This document shows, piece by piece, positions 37,059-46,101 of a DNA stretch of 51,684 nt. The first letter of the stretch is position 1. Each line of letters opens with the position of its first letter. The DNA is taken from contig CANFOS010000027.1 in assembly GCA_947448735.1 (NCBI GenBank), forward strand, positions 1 to 51,684, in the 5' to 3' direction. The translations under genes were made by a program, and so were the position numbers. This stretch comes from Comamonadaceae bacterium (GTDB taxonomy: Bacteria; Pseudomonadota; Gammaproteobacteria; Burkholderiales; Burkholderiaceae_C). Under the pieces are notes generated by a model. It searched no databases, was not told where the DNA came from, and saw only the letters and a program-made list of their open reading frames with translations.

Positions 37059-37283
37059 ATGAATACAGACCTTAATCGTACCGGGCTTCAACTTCGCTCA
37101 ACTGTTTCCGCAGATGGTCAGTTGGAGATAGCGTTGGTCGATGTTGATACTCCGGCCCCTGCTGCGGACGAAGTGGTGGTGCGGGTGGAGGCGACCCCTA
37201 TCAATCCATCCGATATCGGTCTTCTATTCAGTGCCGCTGATTTTTCGACCGTGGTGGTATCTGGTAAACCAGAGCGTCCCTAG
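37059..37283 (+). pseudogene. Truncated quinone-oxidoreductase / zinc-type dehydrogenase stub
   Basis: The ATG at 37059 starts a frame (MNTDLNRTGLQLRSTVSADG) that continues into VDTPAPAADEVVVRVEATPI and NPSDIGLLFSAADF. This is the N-terminal GroES-like part of an MDR-family NADPH:quinone reductase or alcohol dehydrogenase. It stops at 37283 after 74 codons, where the family would continue for about 300 more; the following sequence does not carry on in any frame. The 3' part was lost, by deletion or an insertion event. Confidence 0.7.
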
Positions 37284-37597
37284 TGACCGAGGTTGGAGCG
37301 CAATAGCGAAAGTCTGGCTTTTTGTCTCCAACGCAAGCAACTTATTCACGTTGGGTGAGGGCGGCGGACTTGCCTCCGATGTGATGAATGCAAGAGTGCC
37401 TTCCTAGAGGTCACCTCAAAGTCCATCAATCACTGTCGTTACTCTGCAACCCAATCAACTTCACGAATTGCTGAAACACGGTGATTGTCTGTGGTTCTGA
37501 TATTTGCGAGGACTAGGATGCATTCGTCCCTGCGTCGGCAGAAAGAAGGGGGCTTGCTTACGCTGATGGGCTGTTTACGCAAGTTAAAACGAAACTG
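37284..37597. other. Gap between the oxidoreductase stub and the HTH-citrate-synthase-like gene
   Basis: About 314 bp without a supported gene. The junction where the oxidoreductase frame is lost lies at its left end. No IS end, tRNA or ssrA-like repeat was recognised. Confidence 0.4.
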
Positions 37598-38962
37598 CTA
37601 TTCCAATTGTCCGATGTATTTGGTCCGTGGTCGTACCAAATAGCCAGCCAGCCGCTGCTCGAACGCATGGGCAATCCACCCAGACACCCGGCCTACCGCC
37701 ATTATGGCGCCGGGCGACTCCTCAGGCAGGCCCAATGCCGCGGCAACGGCCACCAGGCCAACGGCAAGGCTGGGGGCTGACTCGGTTTCAGCCATTCCCG
37801 CATCAATGCAGTCCAGAATCAACCGTGATTGCGACGTCTCCGCCGCGTCGCGGGCCAGTTTGAGCAAGTAAACGGCCCGTGGATCGCAGTCCGGATAAAG
37901 CGGGTGGTTGTATCCCGGAATGCCTTCCCTGCGCTGCGCCAATTCCATCAGCAATTCAACATATTTCTTCGGTGACTCCGCCCGACGCAGCAGCCGTTCC
38001 GACTCGTCGCAGCCAGCGCCAGTCAACGGACCGTCAAAAGTGCCAAGTGCACTCTTGACGCATGAAAAGATGTCGCCGCCCGCAGAGGCGGCAACGCGTG
38101 CGGTAAACGTTGAAGGCGCCAGTTCATGGTCGGCGCTGAGGATGAGGCTTGCATTGAGGATGCGAAGAGCTTCATTGCTGACAGGCAGCCCCATGCTTCT
38201 AGCCAGTACTGAAGCCAGCGGCTCGGGCGTTTCGTTTAGCAGGTATCGAGGTTCAGGACACAGCAGGCCCAAAGCGGACCCAAGCACCTGGATCAACTGG
38301 CGGCCGGCCAGCACCGGTGCGCCCAGGGTGTTTTCCGGATTGCGACCGCTGCACGTGCCGTAAGCCTGGGCAACAAGCGAGAGCATTTGCCTTGTGTTGG
38401 ACCGCCTGGCGAGGCCACCAAGCGTTGCGGTAAATGCCTTGAAGGGCTCGGGCACCATTGGCGCCTGCCATGTCACCGAGTGCGAGGGAAGTGCGCCGCT
38501 CCAGAGCAGTTCGACGCAATCTTCGAATGGCCTTCTTGTGTTGGCTACGTCCACCGCGAGCTTGCCGCGGTAGCGCGGGCCGGATGCGTCAATCATGGTG
38601 ATCGCTGTCTGCAAAACACCGGCGCCGCCGCCCCAGCGGATGAAACGTTCAGTTGGGTCGCCAAACACGTTTGCGCCTCGGCCGTTTAAGCGGACGGCTT
38701 CAACATCTTCCCGGTGATAAAGGCTAGCCTGGGTGCCGCGCCGCGGCGACGTACGGATCAGTCCACGGCTGACATAGGCGTAAAGCGTCTGCGTTTTAAC
38801 GCCCAGCAGTGATGCCGCAGTTTTTGAATCCAGCATCTCCTCACCCGAAACATCAACCATGGTTCCAGCATGGTTTGAGGAGTCGGTTTGAACCGGTTTG
38901 CGGGTCTTCTTGCGGTCATCTGCAATTTTGACGGGTCTTGCAGAGGAAGTTTTTGCGGTCAT
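37598..38962 (-). CDS. HTH-citrate synthase-like protein, probable regulator
   Basis: The ATG at 38962 (MTAKTSSARP) gives 454 residues; a TTG at 39016 would add 18. Residues about 44-95 are a MerR-like helix-turn-helix (LDSKTAASLLGVKTQTLYAY, ending DVEAVRLNGR). Residues about 100-454 are a citrate-synthase fold with SADHELAPSTFTARV, GYNHPLYPDCDPRA and RPRTKYIG. The catalytic His of GPLHG is Thr314 (GPLTGAG), and the Asp near the end of the active site is absent (TESAPS); the His of GYNHP (353) is kept. Normal citrate synthesis is therefore unlikely. The HTH and the place next to a divergent catabolic operon suggest a ligand-sensing regulator. This role is inferred. Confidence 0.8.
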   Translation of the reverse strand: MTAKTSSARPVKIADDRKKTRKPVQTDSSNHAGTMVDVSGEEMLDSKTAASLLGVKTQTLYAYVSRGLIRTSPRRGTQASLYHREDVEAVRLNGRGANVFGDPTERFIRWGGGAGVLQTAITMIDASGPRYRGKLAVDVANTRRPFEDCVELLWSGALPSHSVTWQAPMVPEPFKAFTATLGGLARRSNTRQMLSLVAQAYGTCSGRNPENTLGAPVLAGRQLIQVLGSALGLLCPEPRYLLNETPEPLASVLARSMGLPVSNEALRILNASLILSADHELAPSTFTARVAASAGGDIFSCVKSALGTFDGPLTGAGCDESERLLRRAESPKKYVELLMELAQRREGIPGYNHPLYPDCDPRAVYLLKLARDAAETSQSRLILDCIDAGMAETESAPSLAVGLVAVAAALGLPEESPGAIMAVGRVSGWIAHAFEQRLAGYLVRPRTKYIGQLE

Positions 38963-39007
38963 GGCGTTCAGTTGATTGGAATACAAAGTACCTGCACCAT
39001 TATCCTC

Positions 39008-39017
39008 ATTGATCAAG
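39008..39017. promoter_or_regulatory. ATTGATCAAG site upstream of the HTH-citrate-synthase-like gene
   Basis: Contains the palindrome TTGATCAA (39009-39016), 46 bp upstream of the start at 38962. The 9-mer ATTGATCAA recurs at 40237 and 46481, both in promoter or leader regions of the same cluster. Confidence 0.5.
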
Positions 39018-39035
39018 CAATGAACTACGCAACTA

Positions 39036-39085
39036 AATCAATATTGATTAAATGATGATTAATAGATAGAATTTCAATATTGTTG
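39036..39085 (+). promoter_or_regulatory. Predicted tctC-like promoter with overlapping palindromic operators
   Basis: A perfect 14-bp palindrome AATCAATATTGATT (39036-39049) contains a candidate -35 box TTGATT (39044-39049). After 17 bp comes TAGAAT (39067-39072), a good -10. A second, weaker copy of the core (CAATATTG, 39075-39082) covers the likely transcription start. The layout suits a repressor that blocks polymerase, or an activator touching the -35. It lies between the divergent HTH-citrate-synthase-like and TctC-type genes. Confidence 0.6.
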
Positions 39086-39160
39086 CCTAAAGCTGCCGAT
39101 TTCTTCGCGCTCGTATCGGCAACAACCTCGCGGTATCCGGTTCAAAAAGGAAGAGACAAG

Positions 39161-40150
39161 ATGACACTTCGTTCCATTTTTTTTGCTGCTTCGGCGGTTA
39201 CATTGCTGACCACCCTTAGCGCAATGCCGGCCGCCGCACAACAGTCGGCTTGGCCACAACAAACGATCAAGATCATTGTTCCGCAAGCAGCCGGTGGCGG
39301 CACCGACGCACTGGCCCGCATTCTGGCTGAGCGGCTTCAGCCCGTGTTCGGCCAACCAATTGTGGTCGAAAATAAGACAGGCGCCGGCGGCAATATCGGC
39401 ACCGATTTTGTGGCGAGGGCCAAACCGGATGGCTATACCCTGCTTTTGACCACTAACACCCACGTTACCAACGTTAGCTTTTTTTCTAAGTTGTCTTACG
39501 ACCCCGTGAAGGACTTTGCGCCGATATCCCTGATTTCATCAATTCCGTTCATCATGAGCGTCAACGCGTCTTCGCCCTACAGGACGATCAAAGACCTGAT
39601 TGATGCCGCAATAGCAAAGCCTGGCACGCTCAGTTATGCCAGCGGCGGGCTTGGAACGCCACACCAACTCGGGGCCGAGCTTTTCAAATCCATGACCGGC
39701 ACCAATATCATTCATGTGCCTTATAAAGGATCTGCGCCTGCGGTAGTGGCCTTGCTGGGTAATGAAGTTTCTATGTCAATCAGTGCGGTCAACTCAATGC
39801 TGCCGCACATCCGGTCCGGCAAGCTGCGCGCATTGGGTGTCGCGACCGCACAGCGCACGCCCCTGCTTCCCGAAGTGCCGACCATTGCTGAGGCGGCGTC
39901 ACTGCCTGGCTATGAAATCGACATCTGGTATGGCGTTCTGGCGCCAGCTGGTACGCCGAAGCCCGTCATAGACCGCCTGAATGCAGAAATTAACAAGGTC
40001 ATGAAGGATCCCCAAGTCGTCAAGGAAAAGCTGGTTCCGCAAGGCTTGGACGCCGTCGGATCGACACCGGAACGATTTGCCGAGGTTATCAAATCCGACT
40101 TGGTGAAGTACCGCAAAATTGCCAAGGACGCGAACATCACGCCAGAGTAA
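39161..40150 (+). CDS. TctC/Bug-family periplasmic solute-binding protein
   Basis: The start at 39161 follows AGGAAGAGACAAG and gives 329 residues: a signal peptide (ending AAAQQ), then the Bug-type core IKIIVPQAAGGGTDALARIL, VVENKTGAGGNIGTDFVA, LSYASGGLGTPHQLGAELFK, HVPYKGSAPA and GVLAPAGTPKPVIDRLN. These proteins bind carboxylates, including aromatic acids, in the periplasm of Burkholderiales, usually without a linked TctAB pair, as here. It heads the rightward catabolic gene set and is divergent from the HTH-citrate-synthase-like gene. The ligand is probably the pathway substrate. Confidence 0.9.
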   Translation: MTLRSIFFAASAVTLLTTLSAMPAAAQQSAWPQQTIKIIVPQAAGGGTDALARILAERLQPVFGQPIVVENKTGAGGNIGTDFVARAKPDGYTLLLTTNTHVTNVSFFSKLSYDPVKDFAPISLISSIPFIMSVNASSPYRTIKDLIDAAIAKPGTLSYASGGLGTPHQLGAELFKSMTGTNIIHVPYKGSAPAVVALLGNEVSMSISAVNSMLPHIRSGKLRALGVATAQRTPLLPEVPTIAEAASLPGYEIDIWYGVLAPAGTPKPVIDRLNAEINKVMKDPQVVKEKLVPQGLDAVGSTPERFAEVIKSDLVKYRKIAKDANITPE

Positions 40151-40236
40151 TGCCGTCTCCAGCGCCTCAATCACTTGTAGAGCCAGCCGCGAGCCGCCAG
40201 AGGCCACTTTCAAAACCTGCCCTTTGGGTATTTGTA

Positions 40237-40246
40237 ATTGATCAAT
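40237..40246. promoter_or_regulatory. ATTGATCAAT palindrome upstream of the aldehyde dehydrogenase
   Basis: A perfect 10-bp palindrome lying 17-26 bp before the aldehyde dehydrogenase ATG, directly upstream of its ribosome site. It shares the 9-mer ATTGATCAA with sites at 39008 and 46481. No strong -10 or -35 was seen around it, so it might act as a roadblock or be chance. Confidence 0.45.
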
Positions 40247-40262
40247 GTAAACAGGGGAGCAG

Positions 40263-41759
40263 ATGTCGCCGAATGATTTGCAGTACAACCAGCGCCGCGT
40301 GGCCGCGCTCGCTGACCGTCCATGGAAGATGCTCGTCGGCGGAAAAATGGTGGAGGCCCGCAATGGTGAGCGTTATGCCACCTCATCTCCCTCGACCGAG
40401 AAACAGCTCGCAGAAGTTCCCCTTGCACAAAAGGCCGACGTAGAAGCCGCTGTCGAGGCTGCCGAAAAAGCATATCCGGCTTGGCGGGACATGCCAGTCG
40501 CGGGTCGGGTTGCCATCCTGCGCAGCTTTATCGAAGTGCTCAAGGAGCACGAGCATGACCTGGCACTCCTGGATGCGGCCAATCTTGGCAGCCCCGTCAC
40601 GTCCATGCATGGTGACGTGCAACTGGCCTGCATGCTGCTGGACTACATCTGTAACGTAGCGTGCGAAGTCAAAGGACAGACCATTCCCGGGAACGGTAGC
40701 AACTGGCATGTCACGCGGCGCGAGCCTTATGGCGTGGTCGGGCGAATCATTCCTTTTAACCATCCGTTGATGTTTGCCGCTTCCAAAATCGGCGCACCGC
40801 TGGTGATGGGCAACACGGTTGTGCTGAAGGTCCCGGACCAGGCTCCGCTATCGCCGTTGTACATGGCGGAGCTGATCAAGGATGTCTTTCCGCCCGGCGT
40901 GATCAACGTGATTTCGGGCGACGGCCGTAACACAGGTGACGCGTTGGTTCGGCATCCGCGCGTCAAGCGGATTGCGCTGACGGGAAGTGTCGAAACCGGC
41001 TTGCTGATCCAGCGCTCAGCCGCAGAAGTCATGGTCAAACATGTGAGTCTGGAGCTGGGTGGAAAAAATCCAATGATTGTCTTTCCGGACGCGGACATGG
41101 ACAGCGCCGTAGAGGGTGCAGCGCGCGGAATGAATTTCCATTGGTCCCAAGGCCAGTCTTGCGGCTCAACCAGCCGCCTCTTCCTGCACCGTGACATTCA
41201 CGACGAATTCGTAGAAAAGCTCAAGCGCCGCGTGGAGCGTATCGTTATCGGTGACCCGTTGGACCCAGCCACAGAAATGGGCTGCATGATTTCAAAATCC
41301 CAATACGACAAGGCGCACAAATACAGTGACCTAGGGAGGGAGCAAGGAGCGGTCTGCGTTACTGGTGGAAGCCGGCCTGAGGGCGCTGCGTTCGAAATGG
41401 GTTACTTCATCCGGCCCACCATATTCACTGGCGTTACCAATGACATGCGGATTGCACAGGAAGAAATATTCGGCCCAGTACTTTCGGTGCTGAAATGGGA
41501 CGACGAGGAAGCCGTGATCAGTCAGGCCAACCAGGTCGAATATGGCCTCACCGCTGCGGTCTGGACCCGCGACATCAACAAGGCATTCAAGACGATCAGC
41601 CGCCTTGAGGTCGGATTTACTTGGATCAACGGAAGCTCAAGTCATTTTGCCGGTGTGCCTTTTGGTGGGTATAAGAACAGCGGTGTCGACAACGAAGAGG
41701 GCATCGAAGAGCTGTACAGCTATACCCAGCTCAAAACCGTCAACATCATGATTTCCTGA
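40263..41759 (+). CDS. Aldehyde dehydrogenase, NAD(P)-dependent
   Basis: The 498-residue protein is a full-length ALDH: FNHPLMFAASKIGAPLVMGN with Asn166, Glu264 in SLELGGKNP, the catalytic Cys300 in GQSCGSTSRL, and EEIFGPVLSVLKWD. It oxidises an aldehyde to an acid in the cytosol. In this cluster the likely substrate is the aryl or alkyl aldehyde released by the NahE-type hydratase-aldolase, as salicylaldehyde dehydrogenase does in naphthalene breakdown. It is 112 bp after the binding-protein gene and 95 bp before the Rieske alpha gene. Confidence 0.9.
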   Translation: MSPNDLQYNQRRVAALADRPWKMLVGGKMVEARNGERYATSSPSTEKQLAEVPLAQKADVEAAVEAAEKAYPAWRDMPVAGRVAILRSFIEVLKEHEHDLALLDAANLGSPVTSMHGDVQLACMLLDYICNVACEVKGQTIPGNGSNWHVTRREPYGVVGRIIPFNHPLMFAASKIGAPLVMGNTVVLKVPDQAPLSPLYMAELIKDVFPPGVINVISGDGRNTGDALVRHPRVKRIALTGSVETGLLIQRSAAEVMVKHVSLELGGKNPMIVFPDADMDSAVEGAARGMNFHWSQGQSCGSTSRLFLHRDIHDEFVEKLKRRVERIVIGDPLDPATEMGCMISKSQYDKAHKYSDLGREQGAVCVTGGSRPEGAAFEMGYFIRPTIFTGVTNDMRIAQEEIFGPVLSVLKWDDEEAVISQANQVEYGLTAAVWTRDINKAFKTISRLEVGFTWINGSSSHFAGVPFGGYKNSGVDNEEGIEELYSYTQLKTVNIMIS

Positions 41760-41854
41760 CGGCCAGCAAAAAAGCAAATTATTTACAGACACGGAATGCA
41801 TGTTGGCGCAAGGTTCCATGACGCCGCGTGACTCACGACCCCGAAGGAATAGCT

Positions 41855-43243
41855 ATGAACCTCACAGAAACACAGCAGGCTGCGGACCCCGATTTTTTGA
41901 CAAAAATGGGCGACGATCTCAAAAGGGGCTTGTTGCCCTTGCGCGTCTTCAATAACCAGCAGGTCTATGACGCCGAACTTCGCCGAATTTTTGCTCGTTC
42001 ATGGGTTTTCATCGGACATGAGTCGGAAATTCCCAATCCCGGCGATTACGCCATGCGTACCATCGGCGAGGACCCTTTCATTTTTGTGCGTGGCAGAGAC
42101 GGCGTGATTCGCGTGCTGCTCAATAGTTGTCGCCACCGCGGTGCCCAGGTCTGCCGCACGGAAATGGGCAATGCTGCTGGCTTCACCTGTCCGTTCCATG
42201 GTTGGAGCTACAGAAACACGGGGGAGTTGGAGGCGGTGCCAGCGAAGAAAGATGGTTATCGTCAGCTCGACATTACCCAATGGGGGCTTTTTGCCGCGCC
42301 TAAGGTCGAAAGTTATTGTGGCCTCGTGTTTGCCAACCTTGACCCCGAAGCCGCTTCGCTGGACGACTATCTCGGTTCATATAAGTGGTATCTAGATATC
42401 CAGTTGAAGCTCTCTGAAGGAGGTATGGAAGTGATCGGCGAGCCGCACCGGTGGATGGTGGATGCCAACTGGAAGCAGGGCGCCGAAAACTTTTGCGGCG
42501 ACAGCTCACACACACAAATGACGCATAGATCAGTTATCGACGTCGGTATCGTGGACAAAGCAGCAGCCGGAGCGCCCAACAAGAAGTTTGGCCTTCACGT
42601 GCACGACTGCAACGGCTTCGCCATAAGCATCCGGCAACTTGACGAGGGTAAATCGGTTTTCTGGGAATACCCGCCAGACGTAATCTCGCATTTTTCTGCC
42701 GACCGCTTATCCGAAGCACAGTACCAGCTTGCAAAGCGCTCCATCGTCCACAATGGAACCGTCTTCCCGAACTTCTCTTTTTTGCATTTCGGACTGACCG
42801 ACAGTCTTGAAAAGCCGGCTGCGGGTTATCTTTCGATTCGCGTCTGGCAGCCACGCGGGCCGGGCAAGACAGAGATCTGGAATTGGATCATGGCACCCAA
42901 GGAAGCTTCGGATGAATACAAACGCCGCGCTTACCAGGTCGGCATGAGCAGCTTTGGCCCGTCAGGGAGTTTTGAACAGGACGATGTCGCTGTCTGGCCG
43001 GGCGTTGCACGTTCTGCCTCCACCGTCTTTGCCGAAATCAACAATGTGAAGCTGAACTACCAGATGGGTATGGGCGATATGGGCGACTCCACACCAATTG
43101 CTAATTGGGAGGGTCCAGGAGTGGCGGTTCAGTCCAATGCCGGAGAAGGTGGGCTGCGCACTTTCCACAAAACTTGGTTTGCGCGAATGGTGCCACAGGA
43201 TAAAACTGCATCGGCAGGCTCGTCAGATGCTCCTGAAGAATGA
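41855..43243 (+). CDS. Rieske ring-hydroxylating dioxygenase, alpha subunit
   Basis: The ATG at 41855 has a GAAGGAATAGCT lead and gives 462 residues. The Rieske cluster ligands are Cys92/His94 (SCRHRG) and Cys112/His115 (TCPFHGW). The mononuclear iron ligands are the Asp216-x2-His219-x4-His224 set in NFCGDSSHTQMTH, and a distal Asp in FEQDD, all as in naphthalene and biphenyl dioxygenases. The enzyme adds O2 to an aromatic ring to give a cis-dihydrodiol. The beta subunit gene follows after 15 bp. No ferredoxin or reductase gene is in the window, so electron supply must come from elsewhere. Confidence 0.94.
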   Translation: MNLTETQQAADPDFLTKMGDDLKRGLLPLRVFNNQQVYDAELRRIFARSWVFIGHESEIPNPGDYAMRTIGEDPFIFVRGRDGVIRVLLNSCRHRGAQVCRTEMGNAAGFTCPFHGWSYRNTGELEAVPAKKDGYRQLDITQWGLFAAPKVESYCGLVFANLDPEAASLDDYLGSYKWYLDIQLKLSEGGMEVIGEPHRWMVDANWKQGAENFCGDSSHTQMTHRSVIDVGIVDKAAAGAPNKKFGLHVHDCNGFAISIRQLDEGKSVFWEYPPDVISHFSADRLSEAQYQLAKRSIVHNGTVFPNFSFLHFGLTDSLEKPAAGYLSIRVWQPRGPGKTEIWNWIMAPKEASDEYKRRAYQVGMSSFGPSGSFEQDDVAVWPGVARSASTVFAEINNVKLNYQMGMGDMGDSTPIANWEGPGVAVQSNAGEGGLRTFHKTWFARMVPQDKTASAGSSDAPEE

Positions 43244-43258
43244 TCGGACGGTTGACAT

Positions 43259-43768
43259 ATGACTGAAAAAACGCAAGAGCAGGTGGAGCGCGAATGCGCC
43301 TGCTTTTATTACCGTGAGGCCGAACTCCTCGACAACGCTGAATTTTCCGGTTGGCTGGGTTTGGTACACCGCGACATTGATTATCGGGTGCCAGTGCGAA
43401 CTACGCGTCATAACCGTGAAGGCAGTGGCTTTAGCACGAAGGCCTATTTCATGCAGGAAGATTTCGGCTCGCTCAAAATGCGTGTTGACAGGCTTGCATC
43501 GCCCTATGCATGGGCAGAGAACCCCCGCACGAGAACCCGTCGCATGGTAGGTAACATCCGTACAGGCATTTTGAGCGGAGACGAGCTTCAGGTTGCGACC
43601 AACCTCGTGGTGTTCTGCCACCGCGGCGACGCGAGCACGCCGCTCATACTTACCTGCGAGCGCAAGGACGTGTTGCGTGAGCAGGCCGGGAAATGGAAGC
43701 TTGCCAGTCGCCTAGCATTGCTGGACACCACCGTGCTGGGACTTGAGTCACTGTCAATCTTCCTCTAA
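43259..43768 (+). CDS. Ring-hydroxylating dioxygenase, beta subunit
   Basis: The 169-residue protein fits the small subunit of aromatic dioxygenases (cone-like SnoaL fold): FYYREAELLDNAEFSGWLGL, IDYRVPVRTTRH, DRLASPYAWAENPRTRTRRM and NLVVFCHRGD. It forms the alpha3beta3 complex with the upstream alpha subunit and has no catalytic metal. The gap to alpha is 15 bp and the next gene begins 12 bp later, so the set is one operon. Confidence 0.92.
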   Translation: MTEKTQEQVERECACFYYREAELLDNAEFSGWLGLVHRDIDYRVPVRTTRHNREGSGFSTKAYFMQEDFGSLKMRVDRLASPYAWAENPRTRTRRMVGNIRTGILSGDELQVATNLVVFCHRGDASTPLILTCERKDVLREQAGKWKLASRLALLDTTVLGLESLSIFL

Positions 43769-43780
43769 CAAGGCACGTCC

Positions 43781-44773
43781 GTGAAAAAGAATTTGCAATT
43801 GAGCTACGCGGGCCATGTCTCCGACCGTGTGCAAGACCTGTATTACGGCAAGGTCGCACCTGAAGGCATAGACCTGCACTACATACCGTTGCAACCGTTT
43901 GAAGCCTTCAATCGCATGTTGAGAGGTGACTTCGACTGTGCCGAGATGTCATTTTCAACCTACGTCATCCAAAAAACCAAAGGCCAGATGCCATTTGTGG
44001 CGATTCCGGTTTTCCCGTCGCGCACGTTTCGCCACAGCGCGATCTACATCAACACCCGCGCCGGCATTCGGACGCCGCAAGACCTGAAGGGCCGTCGCAT
44101 TGGCGTGCCTGAATACCAAATGACCGCGGCTGTCTGGGCGCGCGGCATGCTCCACCACGAGTATGGCGTCAACCCTGCAGACAATGCATGGTTCACGGGT
44201 GGGCTAAAAGATGCCGGACGCAAGTCCATGATTGACGTACATATTGAGGGCGTCGATATCAAGCAGGTTGCCGACAAAACCTTGAACGACATGCTTGTCT
44301 CAGGTGAACTCGATGCGGTGATCGCGCCGCAAATGCCCCCCTCTTTTGAGGCTGGTCATGAAGGAGTTGCACGGCTGTTTCCAGACTACCCCAGCGTCGA
44401 GCGGGCGTACTACCAGAAGACCGGGATTTTCCCCATCATGCATGTAGTCGTCTTGCGCAGAGAGTTATTTGAAACACACCCTTGGACTGCCGTGAGCCTT
44501 TACCAAGCTTTTGAACAGGCACGCCAAAACTGCATGACGAACCTGAGGGTCCAGGAGCCGCCGCCGATATCGGTGCCTTGGGTCCATGAGTTCGCGCGCG
44601 GCGTTCGGGATTTGATGGGTGAGGATTTCTGGCCATATGGCGTTGAGAAAAACGTCCGGGAAATCGAAGCGCTGTGTCAGTATGCGTGGGAGCAGGGGCT
44701 CGCGCCGCGAAAGGCAGACGCTAGCGAATTGTTTGCAACCAATGTCACTAGTCTGTCGACTTTGCGGCTCTAG
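43781..44773 (+). CDS. 4,5-dihydroxyphthalate decarboxylase-like protein
   Basis: The 330-residue protein starts at a GTG and reads MKKNLQLSYAGHVSDRVQDL. It continues with MSFSTYVIQKTKGQMPFVAI, FPSRTFRHSAIYIN and RIGVPEYQMTAAVWARGML, the pattern of Pht5-type 4,5-dihydroxyphthalate decarboxylases, which have a periplasmic-binding-protein fold but no signal peptide. Pht5 removes a carboxylate from a catechol-type ring. The substrate here is unknown but probably carries a ring carboxylate. It is followed by a Pht4-like dehydrogenase gene, as in phthalate operons. Confidence 0.82.
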   Translation: MKKNLQLSYAGHVSDRVQDLYYGKVAPEGIDLHYIPLQPFEAFNRMLRGDFDCAEMSFSTYVIQKTKGQMPFVAIPVFPSRTFRHSAIYINTRAGIRTPQDLKGRRIGVPEYQMTAAVWARGMLHHEYGVNPADNAWFTGGLKDAGRKSMIDVHIEGVDIKQVADKTLNDMLVSGELDAVIAPQMPPSFEAGHEGVARLFPDYPSVERAYYQKTGIFPIMHVVVLRRELFETHPWTAVSLYQAFEQARQNCMTNLRVQEPPPISVPWVHEFARGVRDLMGEDFWPYGVEKNVREIEALCQYAWEQGLAPRKADASELFATNVTSLSTLRL

Positions 44774-44805
44774 ATGAATCGTCAACTTATTCGGGGTTTG
44801 CGTGA

Positions 44806-46041
44806 ATGACTGCTGTTAACAGCGACAAGAAGCCAACATTGCGGCTGGGCGTGATCGGTTTGGGCGGTGCGACTAAGCAAATCATGCCAACGTTTCTCAG
44901 TCATCCAGAAGTACAAATAGTTGCCGCAACCGACCTTCGCCCGGAGGCTTGTGAGCGCTTCACCGCCGATTTCAATGCGCCGGCTTACGCCAACATCGAG
45001 GATCTTTGCCGCGATCCTGCTATCAATACGGTTTACATTGCGACCCCGCACCAATGGCACAAGGAGCATGCGCTAGTTGCCGCCTCCCATGGCAAACACA
45101 TCATTGTTGAAAAGCCGATGGCGCTGACAGTGGAGGATTGCGATGCGATGACGCAGGCGGCAACCCGCAATGGTGTACACCTTATGGTGGGCCACACCCA
45201 CAGCTTTGACCCTCCCGTGCTGAAGATGCGCGAAATCATTCGCTCTGGCGACCTGGGCGCGCTGGCAATGATCAATACCTGGAGTTATTCCAATTTTCTA
45301 ATGCGGCCCCGGCGACCGGAAGAACTGGACACTAAAAAGGGTGGAGGCATCATCTACAACCAGGTTCCGCATCAGGTGGACATGGTGCGCCTGCTCGGTG
45401 GCGGGCTGGTGCGCAGTGTGCGCTCCATGGCCTGGGCGTTGGAGCCTTCCCGGCCCACCGAAGGCAGCCATATCACGTTCCTGCAGTTCGAAAATGGCTC
45501 AGCGGCGTCTATGGTTTTCAGTGGTTACGACTATTTCGATAGCGACGAATTCCACTCCTGGGTGGGTGAGTCCGGCGAAGAAAAGCAGCCTAATCGCCAC
45601 GGCAGCGCGCGCGCGGCGCTGCGCAAATTTGTCAATGCAGGCGATGAAGCCAATGTCAAATCCAGTTCTGCATATGGCAGTGCCGCATCCACCGGAGGGC
45701 CATCCGTCCAACAGGCGCCGTGGCATCACCCGCACTGCGGTGTGACCATTGTCAGTTGCGCACTTGGCGATATGCGGCCTTCTGCCGACGGTGTGCTGGT
45801 ATACAACCAGGCCGGCAGTGCTGAGGTGCCCGTGCCGCGTGGCCGAGCCTTTCCCGATAAGGGAATGGTGGTGGACGAAATGGTGCTGGCATTAAAGTCC
45901 GGCAAGTCGCCTTTGCACGACGGCGCGTGGGGGAAAGCCACGATGGAAGTCTGCGAGGCGATTTTGCAGTCGGCGCGCGAGAAAAAAGAAGTTTTCCTGC
46001 ATCACCAGACGCCGGTTAGGGACGCACAGCCGGCGGTTTGA
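44806..46041 (+). CDS. Pht4-like Gfo/Idh/MocA dehydrogenase
   Basis: The 411-residue oxidoreductase has the NAD(P)-binding GVIGLGGATKQIMP, the EKP signature with catalytic Lys (IIVEKPMALT), GHTHSFDPPVLKMREI and a C-terminal HPHCGVTIVSCALGDMRPSA. The last block and HDGAWGKATMEVCEAIL resemble Pht4, the cis-dihydrodiol dehydrogenase of phthalate breakdown. It is expected to turn the Rieske product into a catechol. It closes the first rightward operon. Confidence 0.85.
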   Translation: MTAVNSDKKPTLRLGVIGLGGATKQIMPTFLSHPEVQIVAATDLRPEACERFTADFNAPAYANIEDLCRDPAINTVYIATPHQWHKEHALVAASHGKHIIVEKPMALTVEDCDAMTQAATRNGVHLMVGHTHSFDPPVLKMREIIRSGDLGALAMINTWSYSNFLMRPRRPEELDTKKGGGIIYNQVPHQVDMVRLLGGGLVRSVRSMAWALEPSRPTEGSHITFLQFENGSAASMVFSGYDYFDSDEFHSWVGESGEEKQPNRHGSARAALRKFVNAGDEANVKSSSAYGSAASTGGPSVQQAPWHHPHCGVTIVSCALGDMRPSADGVLVYNQAGSAEVPVPRGRAFPDKGMVVDEMVLALKSGKSPLHDGAWGKATMEVCEAILQSAREKKEVFLHHQTPVRDAQPAV

Positions 46042-46101
46042 GTTCTCTGCGCTAATGGGTGGGTGCCCAATCTTATGGAGTAGGCGCTGGAGCTTGGAAA
46101 A

